DNA of 21,654 nt, taken from the NCBI GenBank assembly GCA_947254645.1, contig CAMYDW010000022.1:1-21654 (forward strand). Reading direction: 5' to 3'. This document shows positions 1 to 8,318 of this stretch, in pieces. The notes beneath the pieces are model-generated. The model ran no database searches, was not told the origin of the DNA, and was given only the letters and a program-made list of their open reading frames with translations. This stretch comes from an uncultured Peptococcaceae bacterium (GTDB lineage: Bacteria; Bacillota; Peptococcia; Peptococcales; Peptococcaceae). Each line of letters begins with the position of its first letter. The stretch's first letter is position 1. A program made the translations under genes and the position numbers.

Positions 1-97
1 CTTTAGGTACCAATGAAAAAAAATAAGATGAAGGAATAAAATAAATAGAAATATTGGCCATATTAGTGATGTATTTAATCGGCATAACCATGGACAC
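1..97 (-). CDS. 5' fragment of an unidentified protein gene, cut by the left edge
   Basis: A reading frame on the minus strand is open from 97 to the window edge, about 32 codons, reading MSMVMPIKYITNMANI and then a hydrophobic, aromatic stretch. The GTG at 97-95 lies 7 nt from a GGAGG core (109-105). An in-frame ATG at 91-89 is also possible but sits 13 nt away. A promoter-like pair lies just upstream (131-158). The hydrophobic composition would fit the start of a membrane protein, but I do not recognise the family and the fragment is too short to assign. Support is the matching promoter, ribosome binding site and open frame, not homology. Confidence 0.45.
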   Translation of the reverse strand, partial: MSMVMPIKYITNMANISIYFIPSSYFFSLVPK

Positions 98-130
98 TTC
101 TACCCCTCCATCTGAATTTCCATCTTTTCT

Positions 131-158
131 ATTTTATCATAGCGAAAGAAAAAATCAA
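131..158 (-). promoter_or_regulatory. Putative promoter of the left-edge gene
   Basis: On the minus strand TTGATT (158-153) and TAAAAT (136-131) are separated by 16 nt, which fits a vegetative sigma factor promoter. An overlapping alternative is TTGTCT (163-158), 16 nt, TATGAT (141-136). Transcription would start near 124 and give a short leader carrying the GGAGG at 109-105. Confidence 0.5.
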
Positions 159-210
159 GACAATAATTATAAAAAATATCCATTGATTTTCCATTTTTAT
201 TTTGTCTTGA
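155..210. repeat. 9-bp inverted repeat, TCAAGACAA / TTGTCTTGA
   Basis: TCAAGACAA at 155-163 is perfectly repeated in inverted orientation as TTGTCTTGA at 202-210, with 38 nt between the arms. One arm overlaps the -35 region of the left-edge gene. It could be an operator pair or chance in AT-rich DNA; the loop is too long and AT-rich for a convincing RNA hairpin. Confidence 0.3.
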
Positions 211-238
211 AGAAGCTTTATTTCTGAAACTCTTATAG

Positions 239-273
239 AAAAAAAGAACGCTCATTTTGAGCGTTCTTTTTTT
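239..273 (-). terminator. Rho-independent terminator of ssrA, U-tracts on both strands
   Basis: A perfect 9-bp stem (GAACGCTCA at 246-254 with TGAGCGTTC at 258-266) closes a 3-nt loop. It is flanked by A7 (239-245) and T7 (267-273), so the hairpin has a U-tract in either direction. It begins immediately past the 3' end of the tmRNA and is its obvious terminator. It would also stop plus-strand transcription arriving from the left. Confidence 0.9.
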
Positions 274-274
274 A

Positions 275-623
275 TGGAGATGAGGGGAGTCGAACCCCTG
301 TCCGAAAGACCAATCATCAAGCTTTCTACGTGCATAGATTATGTTTTAATTTAGCATAATGAACGTCCATAATCAAACTGTCATTATGCGAGAGAAATAA
401 ATTTCCCAATCCCTTATTTCTCAATGGCGGATTGGTAGCCTGATAATTTGGCTCCCTATCTCACACCTCAGGCGCAGTGAGTAGGAAGTTTACAGCTTAC
501 GCTGCAAAAGCTAAGTTTTCGTTTTTAGCGTTTATGTTTAAGTTGCACAATTTTACAAGATCATGCAGAACTCGACACGCTTACAAGATAACCGAAATCC
601 CCCGTCGAAGCCAGTACATCCCC
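275..623 (-). ncRNA. ssrA: Transfer-messenger RNA (tmRNA)
   Basis: One-piece tmRNA that rescues stalled ribosomes by acting first as tRNA-Ala and then as a short mRNA, together with SmpB. The 5' end (GGGGATG, 623-617) pairs over 7 bp with the 3' acceptor strand CATCTCC (282-276). The third pair is the G-U wobble that marks alanine identity (G621 with U278). The T arm (AGGGG, loop TTCGACT, CCCCT) and the conserved 5' CUUCGACGGG element are present. The tag frame lies at 497-529. The discriminator A is at 275 and is followed by TAA, so the 3' CCA is not encoded and must be added after transcription. A promoter at 662-690 and terminator at 239-273 make this an independent unit; a leader of about 32 nt would be removed by RNase P. 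Confidence 0.96.
497..529 (-). other. tmRNA proteolysis-tag reading frame
   Basis: Within ssrA the resume codon GCT (529-527) opens a frame encoding AKNENLAFAA and ending at TAA (499-497). The position and pattern match the classical ANDENYALAA tag aligned codon for codon. The C-terminus is FAA rather than the more usual LAA. Proteins carrying the tag would be degraded by ClpXP-type proteases. The resume codon is assigned by alignment to the E. coli tmRNA pattern that I know, not by a computed alignment. Confidence 0.85.
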
Positions 624-632
624 GTATGAATG

Positions 633-661
633 CTGTAAATCAACATATTGTATGTTATAAT
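633..661 (+). promoter_or_regulatory. Extended -10 promoter for the DUF445-sbcDC operon
   Basis: On the plus strand TGTTATAAT (653-661) is an extended -10 element (TGnTATAAT). The -35 region 17 nt upstream (CTGTAA, 633-638) is poor, as is common for extended -10 promoters. Transcription should start near 668, leaving a leader of about 39 nt that contains the AGGAGGGG ribosome binding site at 692-699. The -10 box abuts the -10 box of the opposing ssrA promoter. Confidence 0.6.
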
Positions 662-690
662 ATTATATCAGAAAAAAAAGCGTTTGTCAC
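662..690 (-). promoter_or_regulatory. Promoter of ssrA
   Basis: On the minus strand GTGACA (690-685), a 17-nt spacer and a perfect TATAAT (667-662) form a near-consensus vegetative promoter. The predicted start is near 655, about 32 nt before the mature tmRNA 5' end at 623. This fits a strong constitutive promoter, as expected for an abundant RNA. Confidence 0.8.
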
Positions 691-691
691 T

Positions 692-699
692 AGGAGGGG
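692..699 (+). promoter_or_regulatory. Ribosome binding site fixing the start of the DUF445 gene
   Basis: AGGAGGGG sits 7 nt before the ATG at 707. This selects 707 over in-frame starts further upstream (such as 563), which lie inside the ssrA gene on the other strand and upstream of the promoter. Confidence 0.85.
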
Positions 700-706
700 A
701 AATATC

Positions 707-3700
707 ATGCTTGCAGTCGAAACAATACTAGGTGCATTAACAGGCTATTTGACTAATGACATCGCTATTCGACAATTATTTTCAAAAAATGGGATTGTGG
801 TACGTGAACGTGAGCAATTCACTGATTTATTAGTACGTGTTCTTAAGGAGCAAATTCTGAGTGAAGACATTATTATTGCGATGAGAGAGAATCCAGATAT
901 CATTGCACTTTTTGATGAGACGCTCAAGACTCTACTAACAGACCTATTACCACAGTGTTTTTCAGCTCAAACCTTAGAAGATTTAGATGGTCTTGGAGAT
1001 TTGAAAAAAATAATCAATGAGCACCTTTTGCGCATTGATTTTTCCGATATCACCATTCATGCAGCGTATCTACACCAAGAGGTTGAAAACTTCTTGAAAT
1101 CCGAAGGATTCAAAACATCTTTTCTCCATAGCTTAGAAGCGCTAGGAAATTACAACCTTGAAGATCTGGGTTTTAAAGACTATGTCGGCAAAATGCTGAC
1201 ATCTTTACAACAGTTGTCTGATGAAGAATGGCAGTGTTTGATAGAGGCAAAGACACAAGAAATCTATGAAGTGGTTGTTAAAAATTTAAAGAGCAATGCA
1301 AATCATAAAATATGGTCTTTATTGGAAGGCTATGAGTTAAAAGGAGCAAAAATTTGGGAAGGGATTCTAGAGCTATTTGGTTTAAAAAATCTTAAAATCT
1401 CCCATCTTACCAATCACCCTACCTTTCAGGAATTTTTTTTCGCATGGACAGAGCGGTTTGTGCCAGAATTGTTTGACTTACATTTTCAGTCCCTCTTGGA
1501 TGCATTTTACCCTCTTATCAAGGAGAATCGTGGGAGCATAGAACAAAAGATAAAGGAAAGTATTCAGGAGGCAAATCCTCAAGCGACACTGCTTAATGAA
1601 GCTGCGTTAGGAATGACTCAACAGTTTTTTGAAAATGATAAAGAGGGTCATGACTGGGTGACTAGACTCTATTTAAAGTATTCAGAAGAGAAGGAACAAT
1701 ATAAATTATGTTCCAGCTTAATAAAATGGATTCGTACACATACGCTTCAATCAATTGACAAATGGCGCCATAATGACACAGAAGAATTACTTATTGATAA
1801 TCGTTGGTTTAAAAAAGGCTCATTGAGTGCCATACATTTATTGGATTATTTCATTGAAAATATCCAGCAATCAGAAAAATTAGAAGCATTTTTAGCCAAT
1901 GCCTTGAAGGCTTTCAATAAATTTACAAAAAAGCATTTAACTGCAGATGGATTTAGTGAGTGGTTAAATAAACTTTTAGAAAACAAATGGTCTATTCCAA
2001 TCAATGAATTGTTTCATCATCGAATCATTCCAGAAAAAGCTTATGAAAAATCCTTAGAATGGTGGACGATGCATGGGGAAAGCTATATCCAGAATTACTA
2101 TGCTTCTTTGGTGAATGATGTCAATAAAGAAGCGCAAGTTGCTAGGATTGTGGACAAAATATATCAAGTTTCATTGGAAGATTTCTTTAAACAAGGCATA
2201 GAAAGTGTTCCTTTTGAAGAAATATCTATGCGTGGAAGAAAATTTATTTTTTCTCATATCAGCGAATTTTTAGGGATTTTAACTCGAAAGCAGCTTGAAC
2301 AACTATCGAGAGAAGATATCCGCCGGTTGACGTTAGACATGATTGGGCGTGAAATGAAGCCATTATCTTATTTAGGTGGTGCCATAGGTGCAATAGCAGG
2401 TGCGACCACAAGTGCAGCGCTTCAGATAAGTGGCATGCAGTTGACAGTTGATCAAGTTGATGATTTGGCCTTGTTACTCGCTGCACGTTCAGGCATGTAT
2501 GGTGCAGTTGGTTATGGGACGAATGTAATGGCTATTAAAGGGTTATTCTGGCCTTATAAAAAAGTCCTCTGCTTTCAAGGTCTCATTTCTACGAATCAAG
2601 AACGTTTTGCGAAAAAAATGCAAGCTTTAACAAGCAATTATGTGATTAACGATTTTATTTGGGAGCAGCAGATTCAGCGCGTAGCTGACTTGTATGAGGC
2701 CCATCATGTGACATGGATAGCGCAGGCTTTTCATGCAATGAATCAAAGAAGGACCTATTATATCCAGCCTTATTACAATTCCTTTTTATCAAAACAGCTG
2801 GTTCAATTTTTAGAAAAAACATATTCTTCACCATCACTAGCACAGAAAATGATTGTATTAAAGTCAACTATGATACAAAAACTGATTAAAAATCAAGATT
2901 TCTTCTCTATAGATGAAGCAAGCCAATCTGTTTGGCAACGTGTGTTAGCAAAAATCTATTATGCGGAGTATAGTGAAGAGCAACTTTCTAAAAGCTATCA
3001 AGACATTATTCAGTCGATTCATATAGGTAAACGACATCAACAACTCATAGATGCTTTAGATAACGACAGCCTTTCCCTAAAGGAAAAACATTTTGAATCA
3101 CTAAGACCATGGCTTGGCTCTTTTTATGAATCTTTACCCGAGAAAATAATATTAAGAAAAGAACGTGCAATAGATAAGATTGATGATAAATTACAAAGAA
3201 AGCTTTCATTTCCATTACAACTTGCTTATAAAATAGTTGGTGGGAAGAAATACATTGAAAAAGTGTTTGCTTGTTTTGTTGAGAAAAAATTGCCAACACT
3301 TCTCAGGGAAAATCAAAAAATGGTGGAGCATCAAGTATATGAATGGTTTAAAACATCTCTCTGTGATCAATCTCCAATACATGTATGCTACCCATTCACA
3401 ATACGAGAATTGCACTTCATTCACCAAATGATAAAAGAAATACCAGACCAATATGTCCATGAGCGAGTACTATTGATTACTGGACAATTAGGACAAAATC
3501 AGGCCGTTGCAACCTTTATAGGTGCGCTTGTAAAATATATACGGTCAATGGGGGTAGATCGAGTTGTTATAGCCTCTGCCCTTGAAAATAAACGGTTTGA
3601 CGAATGGATGCTTCAATTGGTAGCGCAAACCCAAAAAGAATGGCAACCAATGGTTGATTTACTAATCCATCAACTATCAATGCTTTCTTTGGCAAAGACA

Positions 3701-4042
3701 ATTTCAATGTCAGAGGAAGAGTTTTGGCAATACATCAATCGATTGATAGAATGTGATGAAGATGAGAAAAAAATCATCATAGATTTCGTGCATCATTTGC
3801 TGACTATTGCAGAACCAATATTATTTAATTACACGTTGGCTCAAGGAAAGCGATTTATTGAAATTGTGGGTGTGCCAAACTTGTCTTACCAAAGTGTGTG
3901 CGCATTATCGCCAGAGGCATTAGAAGAATTGGTGAGAGAAATTGCACAACCTTACTTTACACATGTGGAGCGTATGGGTTGGATGGGTGCTGTGGTAGCT
4001 GTTCCTGCGACCATGTTATCCATGACACTAGGCAATATTTAA
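707..4042 (+). CDS. Large DUF445-family membrane protein with two tandem DUF445 units
   Basis: Predicted 1111 residues. The start at 707 is set by AGGAGGGG and by the promoter. The N-terminus (about residues 8-25, GALTGYLTNDIAIRQLF) is the family hallmark: a hydrophobic segment with a Thr-Asn and an AI-x-x-LF motif. The same hallmark recurs at about 599-616 (GAVGYGTNVMAIKGLF, Thr605-Asn606). A hydrophobic Gly/Ala-rich segment at about 556-574 (LGGAIGAIAGATTSAAL) resembles the C-terminal segment of a DUF445 unit. A final hydrophobic tail (about 1090-1111) ends the second unit. I read it as two DUF445 proteins fused head to tail, each with membrane segments at its ends and a long helical soluble part. 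Relatives such as Bacillus YheB are about a third of this length. The biochemical function is unknown. It is first in an operon, 11 nt before sbcD. Confidence 0.85.
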   Translation: MLAVETILGALTGYLTNDIAIRQLFSKNGIVVREREQFTDLLVRVLKEQILSEDIIIAMRENPDIIALFDETLKTLLTDLLPQCFSAQTLEDLDGLGDLKKIINEHLLRIDFSDITIHAAYLHQEVENFLKSEGFKTSFLHSLEALGNYNLEDLGFKDYVGKMLTSLQQLSDEEWQCLIEAKTQEIYEVVVKNLKSNANHKIWSLLEGYELKGAKIWEGILELFGLKNLKISHLTNHPTFQEFFFAWTERFVPELFDLHFQSLLDAFYPLIKENRGSIEQKIKESIQEANPQATLLNEAALGMTQQFFENDKEGHDWVTRLYLKYSEEKEQYKLCSSLIKWIRTHTLQSIDKWRHNDTEELLIDNRWFKKGSLSAIHLLDYFIENIQQSEKLEAFLANALKAFNKFTKKHLTADGFSEWLNKLLENKWSIPINELFHHRIIPEKAYEKSLEWWTMHGESYIQNYYASLVNDVNKEAQVARIVDKIYQVSLEDFFKQGIESVPFEEISMRGRKFIFSHISEFLGILTRKQLEQLSREDIRRLTLDMIGREMKPLSYLGGAIGAIAGATTSAALQISGMQLTVDQVDDLALLLAARSGMYGAVGYGTNVMAIKGLFWPYKKVLCFQGLISTNQERFAKKMQALTSNYVINDFIWEQQIQRVADLYEAHHVTWIAQAFHAMNQRRTYYIQPYYNSFLSKQLVQFLEKTYSSPSLAQKMIVLKSTMIQKLIKNQDFFSIDEASQSVWQRVLAKIYYAEYSEEQLSKSYQDIIQSIHIGKRHQQLIDALDNDSLSLKEKHFESLRPWLGSFYESLPEKIILRKERAIDKIDDKLQRKLSFPLQLAYKIVGGKKYIEKVFACFVEKKLPTLLRENQKMVEHQVYEWFKTSLCDQSPIHVCYPFTIRELHFIHQMIKEIPDQYVHERVLLITGQLGQNQAVATFIGALVKYIRSMGVDRVVIASALENKRFDEWMLQLVAQTQKEWQPMVDLLIHQLSMLSLAKTISMSEEEFWQYINRLIECDEDEKKIIIDFVHHLLTIAEPILFNYTLAQGKRFIEIVGVPNLSYQSVCALSPEALEELVREIAQPYFTHVERMGWMGAVVAVPATMLSMTLGNI

Positions 4043-4053
4043 AGGAGAGCACT

Positions 4054-5217
4054 ATGAAATTTTTTCATATGGCAGACTTACATATAGGAAAAATAGTCAA
4101 TGGTTATTCAATGATTGATGACCAGAAGGCTTTATTAGACCAAACTGTTCAATATCTTATCCAGGAAGCGCCACAGGCATTGATTCTTGCTGGAGACATC
4201 TATGATAGAAGGAATCCTTCTGTTGAAGCGATTACACTTTTTGATGATTTTATTTCTAAGGTGGTATTAGAATTACATATTCCTGTTCTTGCAATAGGGG
4301 GCAATCATGATGGCGGTGAACGATTGGCGTTTGCGAGCCATCTCCTTGCCAATGCAGGATTTTATATGGCTGGTCATTTTAAGTGGCCATTGCCACAGGT
4401 TGTATTAGAAGATGAGTATGGAATGGTAGAATATCATTTCATGTCCTATGCAGATTTATCTGTTATCCATGCGATGGTGCCAGAAACAAAACAACTTGAT
4501 TATGCAGAATCAATGGATTTTTTGTTGCAGCAGCTAGATTTAGATATGGGACATCGTCATATACTCATTGCACATGGCATGGTTATTGGTAATCAACCCT
4601 TAGAAACAAGTGATTCAGAACGTATGCTTTCAATTGGCGGGACAGAGTGCTGGAAAAGCAGTGCACTATCTTCTTTTGATTATGTTGCCTTGGGTCATCT
4701 ACATCGACAACAAAAAACAGGTGCAGAGCATATTCGTTATGCTGGCAGTCTAATGCAATATTCTTTTTCTGAAGAACATCATGAAAAGGTTATATTATCC
4801 GTGACGATGGATGCAAAAGGACAGTGCGAAATTGAAAAATTACCACTGCAGCCAATACGCCATCTAAAAACCATACGCGGAACCCTAAAGGAATTAGTAG
4901 CATTGCCCCCTCATATTGTGCCCTATCAAAAAGATTACTTGCGTGTACTTCTAGAAGATAAAACACCCCAGATAGAACCAATGCAACAGTTGAAGCAGTG
5001 CTTCCCCTATATAATGGAAATGGATTATGTCGATAAAAAACAAACAAAGGGATCGTCATTATTTGCCACAGATGAAGCCAAGGATGTGGCTGAGTCGATG
5101 AATCCGATGCGTTTATTTGATACTTTTTATACATGGGCAACGAGCGATACCCCAAGCGAGTCTATGCAGGATATTATGGAGCAACTATTTAATGAAGTAG
5201 AGGAGCAGCACCAATGA
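4054..5217 (+). CDS. sbcD: Nuclease SbcCD subunit D (Mre11-type phosphoesterase)
   Basis: Predicted 387 residues, the usual size for SbcD. It is the manganese-dependent nuclease subunit that, with SbcC, opens and trims hairpins, palindromes and blocked DNA ends. All calcineurin-type phosphoesterase motifs are visible: D8-x-H10, GDIYD (47-51, with D48), GNHD (83-86, with N84 and H85), H174-G175 and GHLH (214-217, with H215 and H217). The ATG at 4054 follows AAAGGAG (4041-4047) at a normal distance. An open frame extends back to 3898 but lies inside the preceding gene and lacks a ribosome binding site. The last codons overlap the start of sbcC by 4 nt (ATGA), so the two subunits are probably translationally coupled. 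Confidence 0.95.
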   Translation: MKFFHMADLHIGKIVNGYSMIDDQKALLDQTVQYLIQEAPQALILAGDIYDRRNPSVEAITLFDDFISKVVLELHIPVLAIGGNHDGGERLAFASHLLANAGFYMAGHFKWPLPQVVLEDEYGMVEYHFMSYADLSVIHAMVPETKQLDYAESMDFLLQQLDLDMGHRHILIAHGMVIGNQPLETSDSERMLSIGGTECWKSSALSSFDYVALGHLHRQQKTGAEHIRYAGSLMQYSFSEEHHEKVILSVTMDAKGQCEIEKLPLQPIRHLKTIRGTLKELVALPPHIVPYQKDYLRVLLEDKTPQIEPMQQLKQCFPYIMEMDYVDKKQTKGSSLFATDEAKDVAESMNPMRLFDTFYTWATSDTPSESMQDIMEQLFNEVEEQHQ

Positions 5218-8200
5218 AACCCTTGATACTTGAAATATCAGCTTTTGGTCCTTATTCAAAAGAGACTGTCTTAGATTTTTCGGCATTAGGCGCTCAAAAC
5301 TTGTTTGTGATTACAGGCCCTACAGGTGCAGGCAAAAGCAGTCTCTTTGAAGCAATCTATTATGCATTGTATGGACATTTAAGCAAAGCGGGTCGTAAAG
5401 CAGATAGCGTACGATGTGATTTTCTAGCGCCAGATGATCCAAGAGTGACTTATGTTTGCTTTGATTTTGAAGTGAATGGAAAAAGCTATCGCATCAAACG
5501 ACAACCCACACAAAGAGTAGGACGCAAGGATGGCAAAGGAATCAAAGAAGAAAAAGCCAGTGCAGTGCTCTCCTGCATAGAGCATGAACAATTCTTACCG
5601 ATTACTAAAATGAAAGAAATTAATGAAAAAATCATTGAAATCATCGGTTTAGATGGAGAGCAGTTTAAGCAAATTGTCATGTTGCCACAAGGCGCTTTTC
5701 AAGATTTTCTACTATCAAATACGTCGGATAAAATGGAATTGCTCAGAAATATTTTTAATACGGTTTTATATGAAAATGTCCAGAAACGTATTAAAGAAAA
5801 AAAGAGTGACTTAGAAAAAGACTATGATGGATTTATCAAGGTTTTTCAGACTCAAGTTGAAAACTTGCATTTTAAAGACAAAATTGTAGATCATGTGCTT
5901 CCCAATAATGCGTTTTTTGAGAAGATTCTCGTTTATGCCCAAGAAGAAGAAGCTCAGCTAGAAAAAATAGAGGATTTATTACAGAAAGCGGATAAAGACG
6001 CTCGAGAGGCCAGTCAGATACTCAAAGAGAAAGAAAATCATAATCTCCTCTTAGCGCAATGGCAAGAGGGGCTTGAGGTCTATGAGACGCTTATACAACA
6101 AAAAGACAAAATAGATGCTTTGAGAACCAAGGCGGAATTTATAAAAAAGATAAACTTTGTGGTGCCTTTTGAAGTTCAATTAGAGAAAACAGAAAAAGCG
6201 TATCATCTCTTAGAGGAACGTTTGAATGCGCTCACAGAGCAAATTGAAACGCTGGCGAAAGCGTACGTACAAACAAAAGCGGCTGACGATGAATATACCA
6301 ATCAAACAACACACTATCTTGAGTTAGAAGAACAGTGTAAACTCGACAAGCAACGGTTAAGTGCTTTAAAAAACATTGATGAGATGCAACAAAAAGTTAA
6401 AGTACAATCAGAGCTTCTAGCTAAAAATAATGAAGCACTCAACCAATTAGCCGAAGAAAAAAAGAAATGCTATACAATCCTTGAGAAACTTTCAGACGAT
6501 GAAAAAAAGTGCCAACTTTTAAAAATTGAAGAAGCACAGATATCTAGTCAGCTAACAAGTTCGGAGCATGTCCTTGAACAATATCGTCGTGATTACAAAA
6601 AGATTGATGAGTATGAAAAGATTTTGAAGGCTATCACTCAAAGTGAGCATGCCTTAAAGGATAGTGATCTTAAATGTCGACGTGCTGAAGCAGTCGTTAA
6701 GGATTTAAAAGCGCAAGAAAGAGCACATTTGGCCAGTCAGTTAGCAAGTGGGCTTAAAGAGGGAGAGTGCTGCCCAGTTTGCGGTGCCATCCATCATCCT
6801 ACCTTGGCAAAGTCCACGACAGCGATAGAGCAAATCAATATAGAGGATGCTGAAAAAGAACTTCAACAGTGTACGAATGCTTTTATTGAAGAAAAAATGC
6901 GATGTGAGACTTATGAAGAGCAATTAGAGCGTTTGAATGAATGGCTTTCGGAAAAACAATATGGAGCATTTCACAATGGCTTAAAAAATATCATTTTAGG
7001 AAACGGTTCCGCTGAGAATGAAAAAGTAGGCGTCCTAAAAAGACGTTTTGCTGATATTCAAGAAGCACTCAAAAAGTATCAAAATAATACGCAGGAAATT
7101 GAAAAACATAAAAGTAAATTGTCGCAAGTAGAGACCCATCTTATAGCATTGCAGCAGCAACGAGAAAATAATCTTGTGGCATTAGAAAATGCAAAAAACC
7201 AATGGGCGAATCAGTGCACACAGTATCAATTGACAGGTCAAGAGGATGTCTTGGCATTGCAAAAAAAGTGTGACAATTTAGAACAACAAATACATCAATA
7301 CTATGATGAACGCGAAAAATGCCATAAAAAATTGGATAAAATAGTCTTAGAAAAAGTGGCACAAGAAACAAGCCACAAAGATTTGGCAGAACAATGCATG
7401 TATGTTCAAAATCAAATTGAAGAGAATAAACAGAGTTTGGAACAATCCATCCATAATCATTTTGGCAATCAAGAGACTTATCAGTTAGCAAAGCGTGAAG
7501 AGACCTTGCTAGATGCGATCAATACAGAAATCGTTCAATATGATGAGAAAGTGCAGCAAGTTAAAACACAAAATGAGATGCGCTCCCAACAATTGACCTC
7601 TAAAGAAATGGTCGACTTGGTGCCATATCAAGAAATCTGTGAAGAAAAAGATACTACCCTAAAACAGCTACGCAGTGATTATTCTCAACAAGAAGCCATT
7701 TGTATCAGCAATAAGAAATCCTTGCAACAGCTAGAAAATGTCATGAAATCGTTAGATGAAGTTTCAGAACGTTATCAAGTGATTGGCACTTTGAACGATG
7801 TGCTGAATGGTAAAAATGAGCATAAAATAGGATTTGAGGCCTATGTCCAAGCTTATTATTTTGAAAAAGTATTGCAGCGTGCCAATCAGCGATTGGAAAG
7901 GATGACACAAGGACGTTACTATTTCATGCGACAAGTGGACTTGAAAGATGCACGTCGTCAAGCTGGCTTGGATATCGATGTGATGGATCAATATACAGGA
8001 CGCGCCAGAAGTGTGGCCACCTTATCGGGAGGAGAGAGCTTTAAAGCTTCTCTGTCATTGGCCCTAGGTTTGGCAGATGTGGTATCTAGTGAAAATGGTG
8101 GTGTAGAATTATCGACCATTTTTATTGATGAAGGATTTGGTACACTGGATGAAGAATCTTTGGATATGACAATAGAAACTTTGGTACAACTTCAAGAAAG

Positions 8201-8318
8201 TGGGCGTCTAGTTGGGGTCATTTCTCATGTTTCTGAACTGAAAGAACGTATTAAAGCTAGAATTGCTGTTGAGTTGATTGATAAAGGCAGTCATGCACAT
8301 TTTGAGGTTAAAGAATGA
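5214..8318 (+). CDS. sbcC: Nuclease SbcCD subunit C (Rad50-type SMC ATPase)
   Basis: Predicted 1034 residues, typical of SbcC. The Walker A motif GPTGAGKSS is at 35-43. Long coiled-coil arms, very rich in Glu, Lys and Gln, occupy about 180-500 and 550-860. At the arm apex a zinc hook CPVC (C520, C523) would dimerise two SbcC molecules. The C-terminal lobe carries the ABC signature LSGGE (937-941) and Walker B with catalytic glutamate (IDE, D972 and E973), followed by a D-loop-like GTLDEES. ATP binding and hydrolysis here drive DNA engagement by the SbcD nuclease. It overlaps sbcD by 4 nt at the start and the next gene by 4 nt at the end, which places it in the middle of a tight operon. Nothing is missing or truncated. 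Confidence 0.96.
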   Translation: MKPLILEISAFGPYSKETVLDFSALGAQNLFVITGPTGAGKSSLFEAIYYALYGHLSKAGRKADSVRCDFLAPDDPRVTYVCFDFEVNGKSYRIKRQPTQRVGRKDGKGIKEEKASAVLSCIEHEQFLPITKMKEINEKIIEIIGLDGEQFKQIVMLPQGAFQDFLLSNTSDKMELLRNIFNTVLYENVQKRIKEKKSDLEKDYDGFIKVFQTQVENLHFKDKIVDHVLPNNAFFEKILVYAQEEEAQLEKIEDLLQKADKDAREASQILKEKENHNLLLAQWQEGLEVYETLIQQKDKIDALRTKAEFIKKINFVVPFEVQLEKTEKAYHLLEERLNALTEQIETLAKAYVQTKAADDEYTNQTTHYLELEEQCKLDKQRLSALKNIDEMQQKVKVQSELLAKNNEALNQLAEEKKKCYTILEKLSDDEKKCQLLKIEEAQISSQLTSSEHVLEQYRRDYKKIDEYEKILKAITQSEHALKDSDLKCRRAEAVVKDLKAQERAHLASQLASGLKEGECCPVCGAIHHPTLAKSTTAIEQINIEDAEKELQQCTNAFIEEKMRCETYEEQLERLNEWLSEKQYGAFHNGLKNIILGNGSAENEKVGVLKRRFADIQEALKKYQNNTQEIEKHKSKLSQVETHLIALQQQRENNLVALENAKNQWANQCTQYQLTGQEDVLALQKKCDNLEQQIHQYYDEREKCHKKLDKIVLEKVAQETSHKDLAEQCMYVQNQIEENKQSLEQSIHNHFGNQETYQLAKREETLLDAINTEIVQYDEKVQQVKTQNEMRSQQLTSKEMVDLVPYQEICEEKDTTLKQLRSDYSQQEAICISNKKSLQQLENVMKSLDEVSERYQVIGTLNDVLNGKNEHKIGFEAYVQAYYFEKVLQRANQRLERMTQGRYYFMRQVDLKDARRQAGLDIDVMDQYTGRARSVATLSGGESFKASLSLALGLADVVSSENGGVELSTIFIDEGFGTLDEESLDMTIETLVQLQESGRLVGVISHVSELKERIKARIAVELIDKGSHAHFEVKE

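Noticed and set aside
563..706. In-frame 48-codon N-terminal extension of the DUF445 protein
   Set aside because: It overlaps the ssrA gene and lies upstream of the promoter and ribosome binding site; the family hallmark starts right after the ATG at 707.
3898..4053. Upstream extension of sbcD
   Set aside because: It lies inside the DUF445 coding region in another frame, has no ribosome binding site, and the Mre11-type domain begins directly after the ATG at 4054.
4790..5155. Minus-strand frame of 121 codons inside sbcD
   Set aside because: It is antisense to a conserved gene, with no start signals or family features.
7141..7491. Minus-strand frame of 116 codons inside sbcC
   Set aside because: It is antisense to the coiled-coil region, has low-complexity composition, and shows no promoter or ribosome binding site.
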